The notes under the pieces were generated by a model that was not told where the DNA came from, ran no database searches, and saw nothing but the letters and a program-made list of their open reading frames with translations. From CAZRKC01 sp964600665 (lineage in GTDB: Bacteria > Bacillota > SLNR01), in NCBI GenBank assembly GCA_964600665.1, contig CAZRKC010000002.1, positions 1 through 64,000 of the forward strand: DNA of 64,000 nt. Reading direction: 5' to 3'. Below are positions 28,115 through 36,484 of the stretch, one piece after another; position 1 is the first letter of the stretch, and each line of letters starts with the position of its first letter. Both the position numbers and the translations under genes were made by a program.

Positions 28115-29416
28115 ATGGACACATTTCATCATCGGATCCTGAATAACGGCATTGATCTTTGGGTTTATCCCACTCAGCAGTTTAAAGAGACCCGGGTGGA
28201 GGTATATCTGCACCGGGATTTGGATGTGGATACCACCCTGACGGCCCTGATACCCCAGGTGCTCATGCGGGGTTCACAGGGTTTTCCGGATATGAAGGCC
28301 ATTGAGACGGAACTTGCGGCCCTTTACGGTGCCGTGGTGGGTGGGCGGATGCACAAAAAAGGGGAACGCTTGTTGATGCAGTTGTCATTGGGAGTCATTG
28401 CCGACCGGTATTTGGATGAACCCATGCCGGTGTTGTCCCGAGGGATGGCACTGCTGGCGGATATTCTCCTTCGCCCAGTGGAAGAAAACGGGGCGTTCCG
28501 TTCAGACTATGTGGATCAGGAAAAGAAGGCATTGCAGGAAGCCATCGAGGGGATCGTTAACGATAAGCGGGCATACGCACAAAAGCGTTGCATTGAGATC
28601 ATGTGTGCAGACGAGCCTTATCGTCGCTATGTTTACGGTGACCTGGCGGATCTACCCCAGATCGATGCATCCCGGTTGTATCAGCATTACCGCCGGTTTC
28701 TTGTGGAAAGCCCCATGGAAATCTACTGCCTGGGGGCGGTGGATGTGGATGAAGTGGCTGCGATCTGCAACACAGCATTGGGTTTTGCCCGTCAAGGGGA
28801 CGCCCCATTGCAACCCACAGTGTTTCCCCATGCACCCAAGGACGTGCGGCGGGTGATTGAGCGGGAACCCTGCCAGCAAGGGAAACTGGTGATGGGATAT
28901 CGCACCGGCATCCAGGTCCAAGATCCCGGCTATTATGCGTTGCTGATGTACAATCAGATCTTGGGGGGCAGCGGCAATTCCAAGCTGTTTATGCAGGTCC
29001 GGGAAAAAGCCAGTCTGGCATATTATGTCGCTTCATCTGTGGATACCGGCAAAGGCTTGATGATGATCCATGCCGGGATCGATCCCGGCGCCTTGGATCA
29101 GACCCTGGATATCATCCATCAGCAGGGTCGGGATATGGAGGCCGGCAGGATCAGCGACACGGAGTGGCGGCAGAGCCAAAAGACCCTGCTGGAAGGGCTG
29201 AAGAAAGTGGGTGACAGTCCCGGTGCGGTGATTTCTTTAGCCATGTCCGGACGTTTGTATCACCGTAACCAGTCTCTGGCGGAAATCATGGCGGAGGTTG
29301 AAAAGGTTACGGTGGATGATGTGATGGCGGTTGCCCGGCAGATCCGGCTGGACACCATCTATTTTCTGACAGCAGAAGCGGAGGGGATGGCGTGTGAATT
29401 CGATCCAGCGGATTGA
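28115..29416 (+). CDS. yfmF: M16-family peptidase-like protein YfmF
   Basis: 433 residues of the insulinase-like (M16) family, without the zinc-binding HxxEH motif: at the corresponding position it reads VLMRGSQGFPDM. It is therefore the non-catalytic partner. Together with the next gene it matches the YfmF/YfmH pair of Bacilli, which has been linked to maturation of the modified elongation factor P; a role here in peptide processing is inference. AAGGAGTG lies 8 bases before the ATG. The gene overlaps yfmH by 23 bases, so the two are translationally coupled and likely form a heterodimer. Confidence 0.85.
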   Translation: MDTFHHRILNNGIDLWVYPTQQFKETRVEVYLHRDLDVDTTLTALIPQVLMRGSQGFPDMKAIETELAALYGAVVGGRMHKKGERLLMQLSLGVIADRYLDEPMPVLSRGMALLADILLRPVEENGAFRSDYVDQEKKALQEAIEGIVNDKRAYAQKRCIEIMCADEPYRRYVYGDLADLPQIDASRLYQHYRRFLVESPMEIYCLGAVDVDEVAAICNTALGFARQGDAPLQPTVFPHAPKDVRRVIEREPCQQGKLVMGYRTGIQVQDPGYYALLMYNQILGGSGNSKLFMQVREKASLAYYVASSVDTGKGLMMIHAGIDPGALDQTLDIIHQQGRDMEAGRISDTEWRQSQKTLLEGLKKVGDSPGAVISLAMSGRLYHRNQSLAEIMAEVEKVTVDDVMAVARQIRLDTIYFLTAEAEGMACEFDPAD

Positions 29417-30677
29417 GAAACTCCAGGAGCAAATGATTTGCCGGAAACTGGATAGCGGCCTGGATGTGTTTTATGTGCCGAAGCCGGGCTTTGCCGAGCA
29501 GTTTGCCGTTTTGACGGCACGGTATGGATCCATCGACCATCATTTCGCCCGGGGGGATACCGGTGAGGAGATCCGGGTGCCGGATGGAATTGCGCATTTT
29601 CTGGAGCATACGGTGTTTGAAAAGGAAAGCGGCAATATTTCCGACCGGTTTTCTGATTTGGGCGCCTATCATAATGCCTATACCAGTTTTATTGCCACCG
29701 CGTATCTCTTTTCCTGTGCCAGCAACTTCAAGGATCATTTGCACACCTTGATGGACCTGGCCTTTCAGCCATACTTTTCTGCGAACTCTGTGGAGAAAGA
29801 GAAGGGGATCATTGAACAGGAAATCAATATGTACGACGATATGCCCCAGTGGAAAGTCTATTTCAATCTGCTGCAAGCCCTCTATCACCATCATCCGGTG
29901 CGGATCAATATTGCCGGCGATATTGCGTCCGTCCGGTCCATCACGCCGGACATCCTCCATACCTGTCATGATGTTTTTTATCATCCCGGGAATATGGCCC
30001 TGTTTGTGGCCGGGAATGTGGATTTGGACGCCATGATCCGGCAAGTGGAGGTTTATCTGGATGCATCCGGTTACCAGGCCCGCCCGGCACCCGTCCGGTT
30101 AATACCGCAAGAGCCGGCATGCGTCAAAGAATCTCGGGTGGAGATGCAGGCGGCTGTGCCCAGACCACTGGTGTATATGGGGTTCAAGGAAGGGCACCCG
30201 GCAACTGCACCCATGGACCTGCTCCATCGGGAACTGGCCAATGAAATCTTGCTGGACCTGCTGGTGGGTCGGGGATCGGCATTGTTTAACCGCCTCTATG
30301 AAGCCGGAGTGATCACCGGCAGTCTGGATACGGAGTACACCAATTATCACCACTTTGGCTTTACCCTCCTGGGGACGGAAACGGATCACCCGGACCGTCT
30401 GGTGGATGAGGTGTGCAAAGAAGTGGAATTGATGCGGGCATCCGGTTTCGACACACAATCCTTTGATGATGTACGTCGAAAAATCGTGGGTAACTACATC
30501 CAGAGTTTTGACAGTCTGGATCGGCTGGTGAATGCCAGCATTGGCAGTTATCACCGGGGTTATACATATCTGGATTATGACACCGCCTTACGGAATGTGA
30601 CTATGGATGCCGTCTGGGCCCATCTGCAATCTCACTGGCAGCCGGACGCATTCAGTGTTTCTGTGGTTCGTCCTTGA
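29394..30677 (+). CDS. yfmH: M16 zinc metallopeptidase YfmH
   Basis: 427 residues of the insulinase-like (M16) family with an intact zinc site, H68-F-L-E71-H72, in the sequence GIAHFLEHTVFE, and a downstream Glu in the helix EKEKGIIEQEINMY. A GTG start overlaps the end of yfmF. The two-protein arrangement, one active and one inactive subunit, is the standard M16B layout. The protein is cytoplasmic with no signal peptide. Partner and context are as given for yfmF; the natural substrate here is not known. Confidence 0.88.
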   Translation: MNSIQRIEKLQEQMICRKLDSGLDVFYVPKPGFAEQFAVLTARYGSIDHHFARGDTGEEIRVPDGIAHFLEHTVFEKESGNISDRFSDLGAYHNAYTSFIATAYLFSCASNFKDHLHTLMDLAFQPYFSANSVEKEKGIIEQEINMYDDMPQWKVYFNLLQALYHHHPVRINIAGDIASVRSITPDILHTCHDVFYHPGNMALFVAGNVDLDAMIRQVEVYLDASGYQARPAPVRLIPQEPACVKESRVEMQAAVPRPLVYMGFKEGHPATAPMDLLHRELANEILLDLLVGRGSALFNRLYEAGVITGSLDTEYTNYHHFGFTLLGTETDHPDRLVDEVCKEVELMRASGFDTQSFDDVRRKIVGNYIQSFDSLDRLVNASIGSYHRGYTYLDYDTALRNVTMDAVWAHLQSHWQPDAFSVSVVRP

Positions 30678-30691
30678 CGGGTAATCAATTT

Positions 30692-30723
30692 CACAAATTC
30701 TGCAAAGTCAGCAGGAATTTGTG
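30692..30723. repeat. Long inverted repeat before the PqqB-like gene
   Basis: CACAAATTCTGC (30692-30703) pairs with GCAGGAATTTGTG (30711-30723), 12 pairs with one bulged G and a 7-base loop AAAGTCA. No T-tract follows, so it is not a terminator; it may be an operator or an RNA structure in the leader. Confidence 0.45.
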
Positions 30724-30768
30724 TTCGGGTGTGTAATCTATCGGGAAATATTCCATGGAGGTGGTACC

Positions 30769-31623
30769 ATGCGTGTGATCATGTTAGGCACGGCACAGGA
30801 TGGCGGAGTTCCCCATGTGGCTTGTCACTGCCCGACCTGCACCGATGCCAGACGCAACCCGCTGCATCAGCGGTTCGCACCGTCGTTGGGGATCGTGGAT
30901 GACCATGGCGGTGGGATGTATATGATCGATGCATCCCCGGATTTTAACCGGCAGTTGGAGATGCTGCAACAAGCAGCCGGTGATTTGAGAGGTAAAGGCC
31001 GTTTGCCGGTGGATGGCATTTTTTTGACCCATGCGCATTTTGGGCATTACTGGGGATTGGGTTATTTAGGCAAAGAGGCATGTTCACCCAAAGAATTGCC
31101 GGTCTATTGCTCCCCGGATCTAAAAGCATTTCTCCTGGCCAACCGGCCGTTTGCGGATATGGTGAAGTGGGCGAATCTGGTGTTGCATGAAGTTGCACAT
31201 CTGGTACCCATTCCTGTGGGGCCGGGTTGTTCCATCACGCCCTATGCGGTGGAGCATCGCCGGGATTTTACCGATACCATGGGGTATATCCTCCAGGGTG
31301 AGCAACAGAAACTCTTATATATTCCGGATATGGACGATATCACTGATGACATCGTGGATTTGATCCATGATGTGGATGTCGCTATCATCGACGGCTGTTT
31401 CTATTCAGGGGATGAACTGCCCGGGCGCAACATGAAAGAGGTGCCCCATCCCTTTATCCCCCAGAGCATGGACCGGCTTCAGGCCCTGGTGAAGACCACG
31501 GAAATCGTTTTCACGCATTTCAATCACAGCAACTACGCCATCCGGCCAAATGGACCGGAGCGGCTGACGGTGCTGGGCCGGGGATTTGGCCTGGCGGCCG
31601 ATGGCGATGAATTTGTGATCTGA
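30769..31623 (+). CDS. PqqB-like MBL-fold hydrolase
   Basis: 284 residues. The N-terminus (MRVIMLGTAQDGGVPHVACH, then CPTC) and the zinc motif THAHFGHYWGLGYLGKE match the PqqB branch of the metallo-beta-lactamase superfamily, and the later VAIIDGCFYSGDEL and FTHFNHSNY supply the remaining metal ligands. No other pqq genes are in the window, so PQQ synthesis is not implied; the substrate is unknown. ATG 30769 with GGAGGTGG upstream is preferred over a start at 30721. The gene ends in an intrinsic terminator. Confidence 0.8.
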   Translation: MRVIMLGTAQDGGVPHVACHCPTCTDARRNPLHQRFAPSLGIVDDHGGGMYMIDASPDFNRQLEMLQQAAGDLRGKGRLPVDGIFLTHAHFGHYWGLGYLGKEACSPKELPVYCSPDLKAFLLANRPFADMVKWANLVLHEVAHLVPIPVGPGCSITPYAVEHRRDFTDTMGYILQGEQQKLLYIPDMDDITDDIVDLIHDVDVAIIDGCFYSGDELPGRNMKEVPHPFIPQSMDRLQALVKTTEIVFTHFNHSNYAIRPNGPERLTVLGRGFGLAADGDEFVI

Positions 31624-31629
31624 TAAGCA

Positions 31630-31655
31630 AAAACCCCCTGAAATCAGGGGGTTTT
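31630..31655. terminator. Bidirectional terminator
   Basis: AAAACCCCCTGA, short AAA-type loop, TCAGGGGGTTTT at 31630-31655, lying between convergent genes, a strong stem with T-runs on both strands. Confidence 0.88.
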
Positions 31656-31678
31656 GACATAAGCCGGGTCAGGAATGC

Positions 31679-32938
31679 TTACCCTAACCAGGGTTTTTCC
31701 CGTAACTCTTCCGGAGTATGGGGATTAGCGGTAAAATCACTGGTATCCACTGGGGTGACCAATGCATCCAGGGTGTATTGCACCGTTGCCGCAGCACCCA
31801 GAACCAGAACATCCTCATCCACTTCAAAATGGGGGTTGTGGTGGGCAGCGCCGGTACCCTTTTCCGGATTGTTGATGCCGACGAAGGCAAATACGCCGGG
31901 TGCATATTTCAGATACATGGCCATGGATTCGGATGCCATCCAGGTGGGGGTGGACTGAAGATAACTTTCACCCAGCACCGTTTTGATGGATTGTGCCGCC
32001 AGGGCAGAATATCCGGCATGATTGAACACCACCATCCCACTGGGATTGAGGCCGCTGATCACTTGATAGGTGCAGTGATGGAGGGCACAGCAGTGTTCCA
32101 GAACTTCTTTAGCCCGGGTAGCTGATTTTTTGGATTCATTCAGGTCTGTGACCCGGAAGGATCCGGCAAACCGAATGGATTCCGGGATGATATTGGGCGC
32201 CGAGCCCATATTGACCTTGCCGACACTGAATGTGGTGGTGATGAAGGGATCCAGGTAGTTCATTTTCATGGTGCTCAGGTTATTATATACATCCACAAAA
32301 CAGTTCAGCGGGTTGTTGGACAGGTCCGGTCGGGAGCCATGACCACCTTTTCCGGTGATCTCCACTTCAAAGAAGACACCAGCAGCCATCCGCGGACCGG
32401 GATCCACGGAAATTTTCCCGGAGGGGAGTCCGTTATACAGATGGATACCCCAGATGGTATCCGGTGATTCTTCCACCACCATGCGGGCGATTCCGGTGCC
32501 GCCGTATCCCATTTCTTCTCCCTGTTCAAAGAGGAGGACCACTTGGCCGGGTACTTCATCTTTATGTTCGGAGAGGACTTTTGCTGCGGCTAGAAGCATG
32601 GCGGTGTGTCCGTCGTGGCCGCAGGCGTGCATGGCTTCTTTGGTTTTTGATACCATTTTGCGTTCACAAACCAGATTCTTGGGGGCTTCTTCCATGGGAA
32701 GGGCGTCCATGTCAGCGCGGAGGGCGACTTTGCGGCCGGCTTTGCCTTGATTGATCCAGCCGATGATGCCGCCGTTTTCCCGGTGTTCACACGGGATGCC
32801 GAACTTCTCCAATTCGGCCATGACCACTTTGACGGTACGTTCTTCCTTGCCACCCACTTCCGGGTGGAGATGGAAATCTTTATACATCTTGAGGATATAC
32901 GGTTCTTCCTTCTTGATGGCGTCTAGAATGTTAAACAT
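31679..32938 (-). CDS. M20 family metallopeptidase/amidohydrolase
   Basis: 419 residues. Amidohydrolases of this group cleave N-acyl or N-carbamoyl amino acids, or p-aminobenzoyl-glutamate. The metal-binding motif HACGHDGHTAMLLAAAKVL (about residues 102-120) and the EQGEEMGYGGTG segment are typical of the hippurate hydrolase/AbgB-like subfamily, as is GKGGHGSRPD in the dimerisation domain. A perfect GGAAGGAGG lies before the ATG. It follows the YfcC-like transporter on the same strand after about 140 bases, which suggests uptake then hydrolysis of the same amide substrate, although the substrate is not known. Confidence 0.85.
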   Translation of the reverse strand: MFNILDAIKKEEPYILKMYKDFHLHPEVGGKEERTVKVVMAELEKFGIPCEHRENGGIIGWINQGKAGRKVALRADMDALPMEEAPKNLVCERKMVSKTKEAMHACGHDGHTAMLLAAAKVLSEHKDEVPGQVVLLFEQGEEMGYGGTGIARMVVEESPDTIWGIHLYNGLPSGKISVDPGPRMAAGVFFEVEITGKGGHGSRPDLSNNPLNCFVDVYNNLSTMKMNYLDPFITTTFSVGKVNMGSAPNIIPESIRFAGSFRVTDLNESKKSATRAKEVLEHCCALHHCTYQVISGLNPSGMVVFNHAGYSALAAQSIKTVLGESYLQSTPTWMASESMAMYLKYAPGVFAFVGINNPEKGTGAAHHNPHFEVDEDVLVLGAAATVQYTLDALVTPVDTSDFTANPHTPEELREKPWLG

Positions 32939-33082
32939 GGGTGAACCTCCTTCCGATGATGGGTTCCAGGTGACACCATGCCGGCAGGTGGATCAGTTGT
33001 GGACCTGCCGGACATGGGGCTTGGAACCGGATGCGATCATGTTCGTGCTGTCGGGAAGGGGTTGCGCGGGGGTTCGTTGGTC

Positions 33083-34498
33083 TTAGAACCCAAGCCAACC
33101 GATGGAGTTGAGGACATAGATCCAGGCGAAAGAAAACAAAGTCATGATCAAGACGATGGGGATGGACCATTTGAACCATTTATCAAAGGGAACGCCTGCA
33201 GCTGCACACGAACCCAAGGTCCAACCCAGTGCCGGGGAAATGATATTGGTGAAGCCATCACCGAACTGGAAGGCCTGAACTGCGATCTGGGGATTCATTC
33301 CCAGCACTTCCGTAATGGGTTTGATGATGGGCATCAGGATCGCTGCTTTACTGGACGCCGAGGGGATGATGGGGTTGATGATGGCGATGATCCCCGTCAA
33401 ACCGATGGCAGAGAGGCCCCGGTCCAGACCCATTAACGGTCGGGTCAAGGTGTAGACGATGGTGTGGATAATATTGCCTTCGGCCATGACCAAAGAGACG
33501 ACCCGGGCCATACCGATGATGAAACCGACAAATGCCATGCCGCCTAATCCTTTGGCGTACTCATTGCCGATCTGCTCTGCGGAGAGCCCGCCGATGAAGC
33601 CGCAGAGAATGGCATTTACCGTGAGGACAGCGGTGAGGAAGCTGTAGGTATTGCCGCCCTTGGGTGTCTGGGTAATGGAGTACCAGACGATCAACACATA
33701 CTGTCCGAAGAACAGCAAAACGATCAGGAGATCTTTCCATGACAGTTTGCTTTCAACGATTTCGCCGACATCCGTTTCTTCAATGGTTCGCAGCCAGTCG
33801 GCATTGCCCATGGCAGATTTGCTGGGATCTTTTTTGATCCGGTTAACATACCAGACCACATAAATGATGGCCAGGACCATGAAGAAGTTCATGATCAGAA
33901 AACGCATTCCGAACCCGGAGTAGATGGGAATGTCCATCATGGACTGAGGGATCAGGAGTTTGTTGGGGCCGGTTCCGAAACCGACCATGGTAGCAAAGGT
34001 GGTCACGCCAATGGCCATAATGGGGTCCAGTTTCAGCTTTTTCGCAAACACCAGCCCCATGGGAATCAGGGCAATGAGGAAGTCGCCACCGCCGAAGCCA
34101 CCCAGGTATACCATCAGGATCATCAGCAGGATGATCAGGGTGTTCTGGTTTTTGTCCCGCAGCACCCATACAGCCCAGCTGAGGAAGTTGTCAATGGCTT
34201 TGGTGGCTAAAATGACGCTGATAGCGGCGCCCCCCACCAATACCACCATGATAATGACAGCCGAACCCACCAGGCCGTCCTGGAACAAGTAAATGGCTCT
34301 AAACGGACTGACCGGGGTTTGATATCCCAAGAAATTGAATGTGCTGCCGTCGATGGCGCCCGCCTCGTTTCGGCCGAACTGGCCGGCGGGGACCACATAA
34401 GTCAGGGCGCTCATGATCAGGATCAGACCGATCAGGATCCACATCAGATGAGGCAGTTTGAAACCTTGTTTTTTTGCTTTGTCAGGAGATTGTGCCAC
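33083..34498 (-). CDS. YfcC family transporter (C4-dicarboxylate/amino-acid carrier type)
   Basis: 471 residues with about 11-12 hydrophobic helices. The start is typical of the YfcC/ArcD-like family (LPHLMWILIGLILIMSALTY, then VVPAGQF), with the repeated GGFGGGDFLIALIPMGLVF and the SASSKAAILMPIIKPITEVL segments at the two half-sites. Members carry organic acids or basic amino acids. A GTG start follows AGGAGGG with a 7-base spacer. It precedes the M20 amidohydrolase on the same strand; the divergent gene at 34875 may be its regulator. Confidence 0.83.
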   Translation of the reverse strand: MAQSPDKAKKQGFKLPHLMWILIGLILIMSALTYVVPAGQFGRNEAGAIDGSTFNFLGYQTPVSPFRAIYLFQDGLVGSAVIIMVVLVGGAAISVILATKAIDNFLSWAVWVLRDKNQNTLIILLMILMVYLGGFGGGDFLIALIPMGLVFAKKLKLDPIMAIGVTTFATMVGFGTGPNKLLIPQSMMDIPIYSGFGMRFLIMNFFMVLAIIYVVWYVNRIKKDPSKSAMGNADWLRTIEETDVGEIVESKLSWKDLLIVLLFFGQYVLIVWYSITQTPKGGNTYSFLTAVLTVNAILCGFIGGLSAEQIGNEYAKGLGGMAFVGFIIGMARVVSLVMAEGNIIHTIVYTLTRPLMGLDRGLSAIGLTGIIAIINPIIPSASSKAAILMPIIKPITEVLGMNPQIAVQAFQFGDGFTNIISPALGWTLGSCAAAGVPFDKWFKWSIPIVLIMTLFSFAWIYVLNSIGWLGF

Positions 34499-34874
34499 AA
34501 TTAAACCCTCCTATCGTATCGAATAGAGTGCAACAGAACGACGGAAAATGAACTGGACATACTGACACGCGCGGACAGAGGAGCCGATTCTGTGCTGTCT
34601 GGTATCGTCGGCACGACTCTGAAAGGGGGAGTCACCTCCTGGTTGTGGGATGGGTTTCGGTCATGCGGGTGGGAAAAGGGACGGAGAAATAAAGGAATAT
34701 ACAGGAAAAAGGCGTATTATCTAAAGCACCGGTCGTTGCATGGATATACGTTCGATTGATGGAATTATACGCTTTTTCAGCCCGAAACTCCTTTCCGGCA
34801 GACAAGACTGGCAATGCCATCTGCTTTGGCACAAAACGTGCCAGCTTAACCACTCCATGTGGGGATGTGATACC
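34499..34874. other. Divergent intergenic region
   Basis: 376 bases between the leftward transporter and the rightward HTH gene. Contains a GTGACTCC/GGGGGAGTCAC pair around 34620-34640 and AT-rich stretches that could hold promoters, but no clean -35/-10 set stands out by eye. A longer in-frame reading begins at 34740 but has no ribosome-binding site. Confidence 0.35.
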
Positions 34875-36368
34875 ATGCGATTTCATGAGAAGCTGGATTT
34901 ACTGATGGACTTGACCCGCACCACCAACCGGGATCTCGGTCGGTTTTTAATGGTGGATCCCTCTCAGGTCAGCCGGTTGCGAAATGGCCGCCGGCGTCCC
35001 AGCCGGGGCATGGGGACCATGCTGGAACTGGGGCGGTTTTTTGCAGGACGGATCCGGGAAGATTATCAACGCTCTGCCCTGGAGCGGGCAATGGGACAAT
35101 CCAAACCCCTGCCGACGGATGTGACCCGGCTGGCGGTGATTATAGCCGAATGCCTGGAACAGGACGATGTCGGCGAGGATCTGTGGGCGCAGCTCCCAGC
35201 GAGCCCATGCGGCAGCCCATCTGAATCAGATGACGATCATGCGGATGTGATCTCAGCCCGGGCGTATTACGGGGTTTCGGGCAAACACCAGGCGGTCAAT
35301 GATTTTATGGAACAGGCCTTGCAGCAAGACACCCCGATCACCATCTGTCTGTTCAACAATGATGATATGGTCTGGTTGCTGGAGGATACCCTGTTTTCCC
35401 GCCGGGTCAACCAACTGAATGTAGAGATGTTCAAAAAAGGGCATACCATGAAAGTCGTTTTCACCTCGGAACGAAACTTCAAACAGATTCGGGCCATGGT
35501 GGAATCCTGGATGCCGCTGCTGTTGAGCCGGTCCATCGAGGTTTTTTACTATGCCGGCCAGTCGGATTGGCTGCTGCGACGGCATTTGGCGGTGATTCCG
35601 GATGAACTGGCTTTGTGCTCCAACAGCGTGGGGGATATGGACGAGGCGAAACTGACCCTTCTGCTGGCAGACAGAAAAGCCGTGGCTGCATTGCATGCTG
35701 AGTTCAACCAGCTGGTCCGGATGTCCAAACCCCTCTTTAATATTTATCGCTCCACAGAGGAGACCCGGATGCTAGCGGATTTGGCTGCCATATCCCGGCA
35801 GGAAACCCGGACGATCCGGTATTCTGATCCCATTTCTATTAATTCCGTCCCACCGGACATTTTTGCCAGTATGTTTCAGCGGATGGATTACGGGCAAAAA
35901 GACCGGGCTGCCCGGTATTATGAAGAAATTCACCGGTTCCATGAGTGGAACATCCGCCGGGTGCAAACGGTGGATATTATTCAGCTGCCCCCGGTGGATG
36001 ATGTCATAGCACAAAAAGCACCGGTGGATATCTCCCTGTATTTTCCCATGGATACGGTCTTTTACACTCCGGAGGAAATGGCTGGTCATATTCGCCATCT
36101 GCTTCGATTGATGGAACGGAATGAACAGTATTTTGTGGTCTTGCACACTGGTTTTCCCGACCGGCACCTGATGCTGGTGAAAGAAGGGTCGGAGGTCCTG
36201 GTCACCCAGAAAAAATTCCCGCCGGTGATCATGAACACGCGGGAGCCCATAATCGTGGAGCTGATGAAAGACTATCTTCTGGAGCGAGCCGGGGTGGATG
36301 CCCTGACACCGGTGGGCCGTCACCGGACCATCAAAGCACTGGAGGCATATGTAAGCAAATTGGTATGA
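34875..36368 (+). CDS. HTH regulator with large uncharacterised C-terminal region
   Basis: About 497 residues. The N-terminal 60 residues look like a helix-turn-helix: RTTNRDLGRFLMVDPSQVSR, then LRNGRRRPSRG, where the VDPSQVSRLRNGRR part fits an XRE recognition helix. The following 430 residues contain no domain I recognise; there are no membrane segments. ATG 34875 is chosen because the HTH begins there, although the ribosome-binding site is weak (GGGGATGTG). It is divergent from the transporter/amidohydrolase pair and is the likely local regulator of it. The large second part could bind a metabolite. Confidence 0.6.
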   Translation: MRFHEKLDLLMDLTRTTNRDLGRFLMVDPSQVSRLRNGRRRPSRGMGTMLELGRFFAGRIREDYQRSALERAMGQSKPLPTDVTRLAVIIAECLEQDDVGEDLWAQLPASPCGSPSESDDDHADVISARAYYGVSGKHQAVNDFMEQALQQDTPITICLFNNDDMVWLLEDTLFSRRVNQLNVEMFKKGHTMKVVFTSERNFKQIRAMVESWMPLLLSRSIEVFYYAGQSDWLLRRHLAVIPDELALCSNSVGDMDEAKLTLLLADRKAVAALHAEFNQLVRMSKPLFNIYRSTEETRMLADLAAISRQETRTIRYSDPISINSVPPDIFASMFQRMDYGQKDRAARYYEEIHRFHEWNIRRVQTVDIIQLPPVDDVIAQKAPVDISLYFPMDTVFYTPEEMAGHIRHLLRLMERNEQYFVVLHTGFPDRHLMLVKEGSEVLVTQKKFPPVIMNTREPIIVELMKDYLLERAGVDALTPVGRHRTIKALEAYVSKLV

Positions 36369-36403
36369 GGATTCATCCGGCTCGGTGTTGTGTAATTGTG
36401 GAA

Positions 36404-36457
36404 TTGACAAACCCTCATGGTTGGCATATAATAGTCTTAGATACCCCATGGGGGTAT
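36404..36457 (+). promoter_or_regulatory. copA promoter with CsoR-type operator
   Basis: TTGACA at 36404-36409, a 17-base spacer and TATAAT at 36427-36432 form a perfect consensus vegetative promoter. Immediately after it, ATACCCC-ATG-GGGGTAT at 36441-36457 is a 17-bp perfect inverted repeat of the GC-tract type bound by CsoR copper repressors, covering the transcription start. A csoR gene lies at 48889 in this window with a matching site in front of its operon. Confidence 0.85.
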
Positions 36458-36484
36458 AAACGATGCCAGAAATGAGGGATTTTC

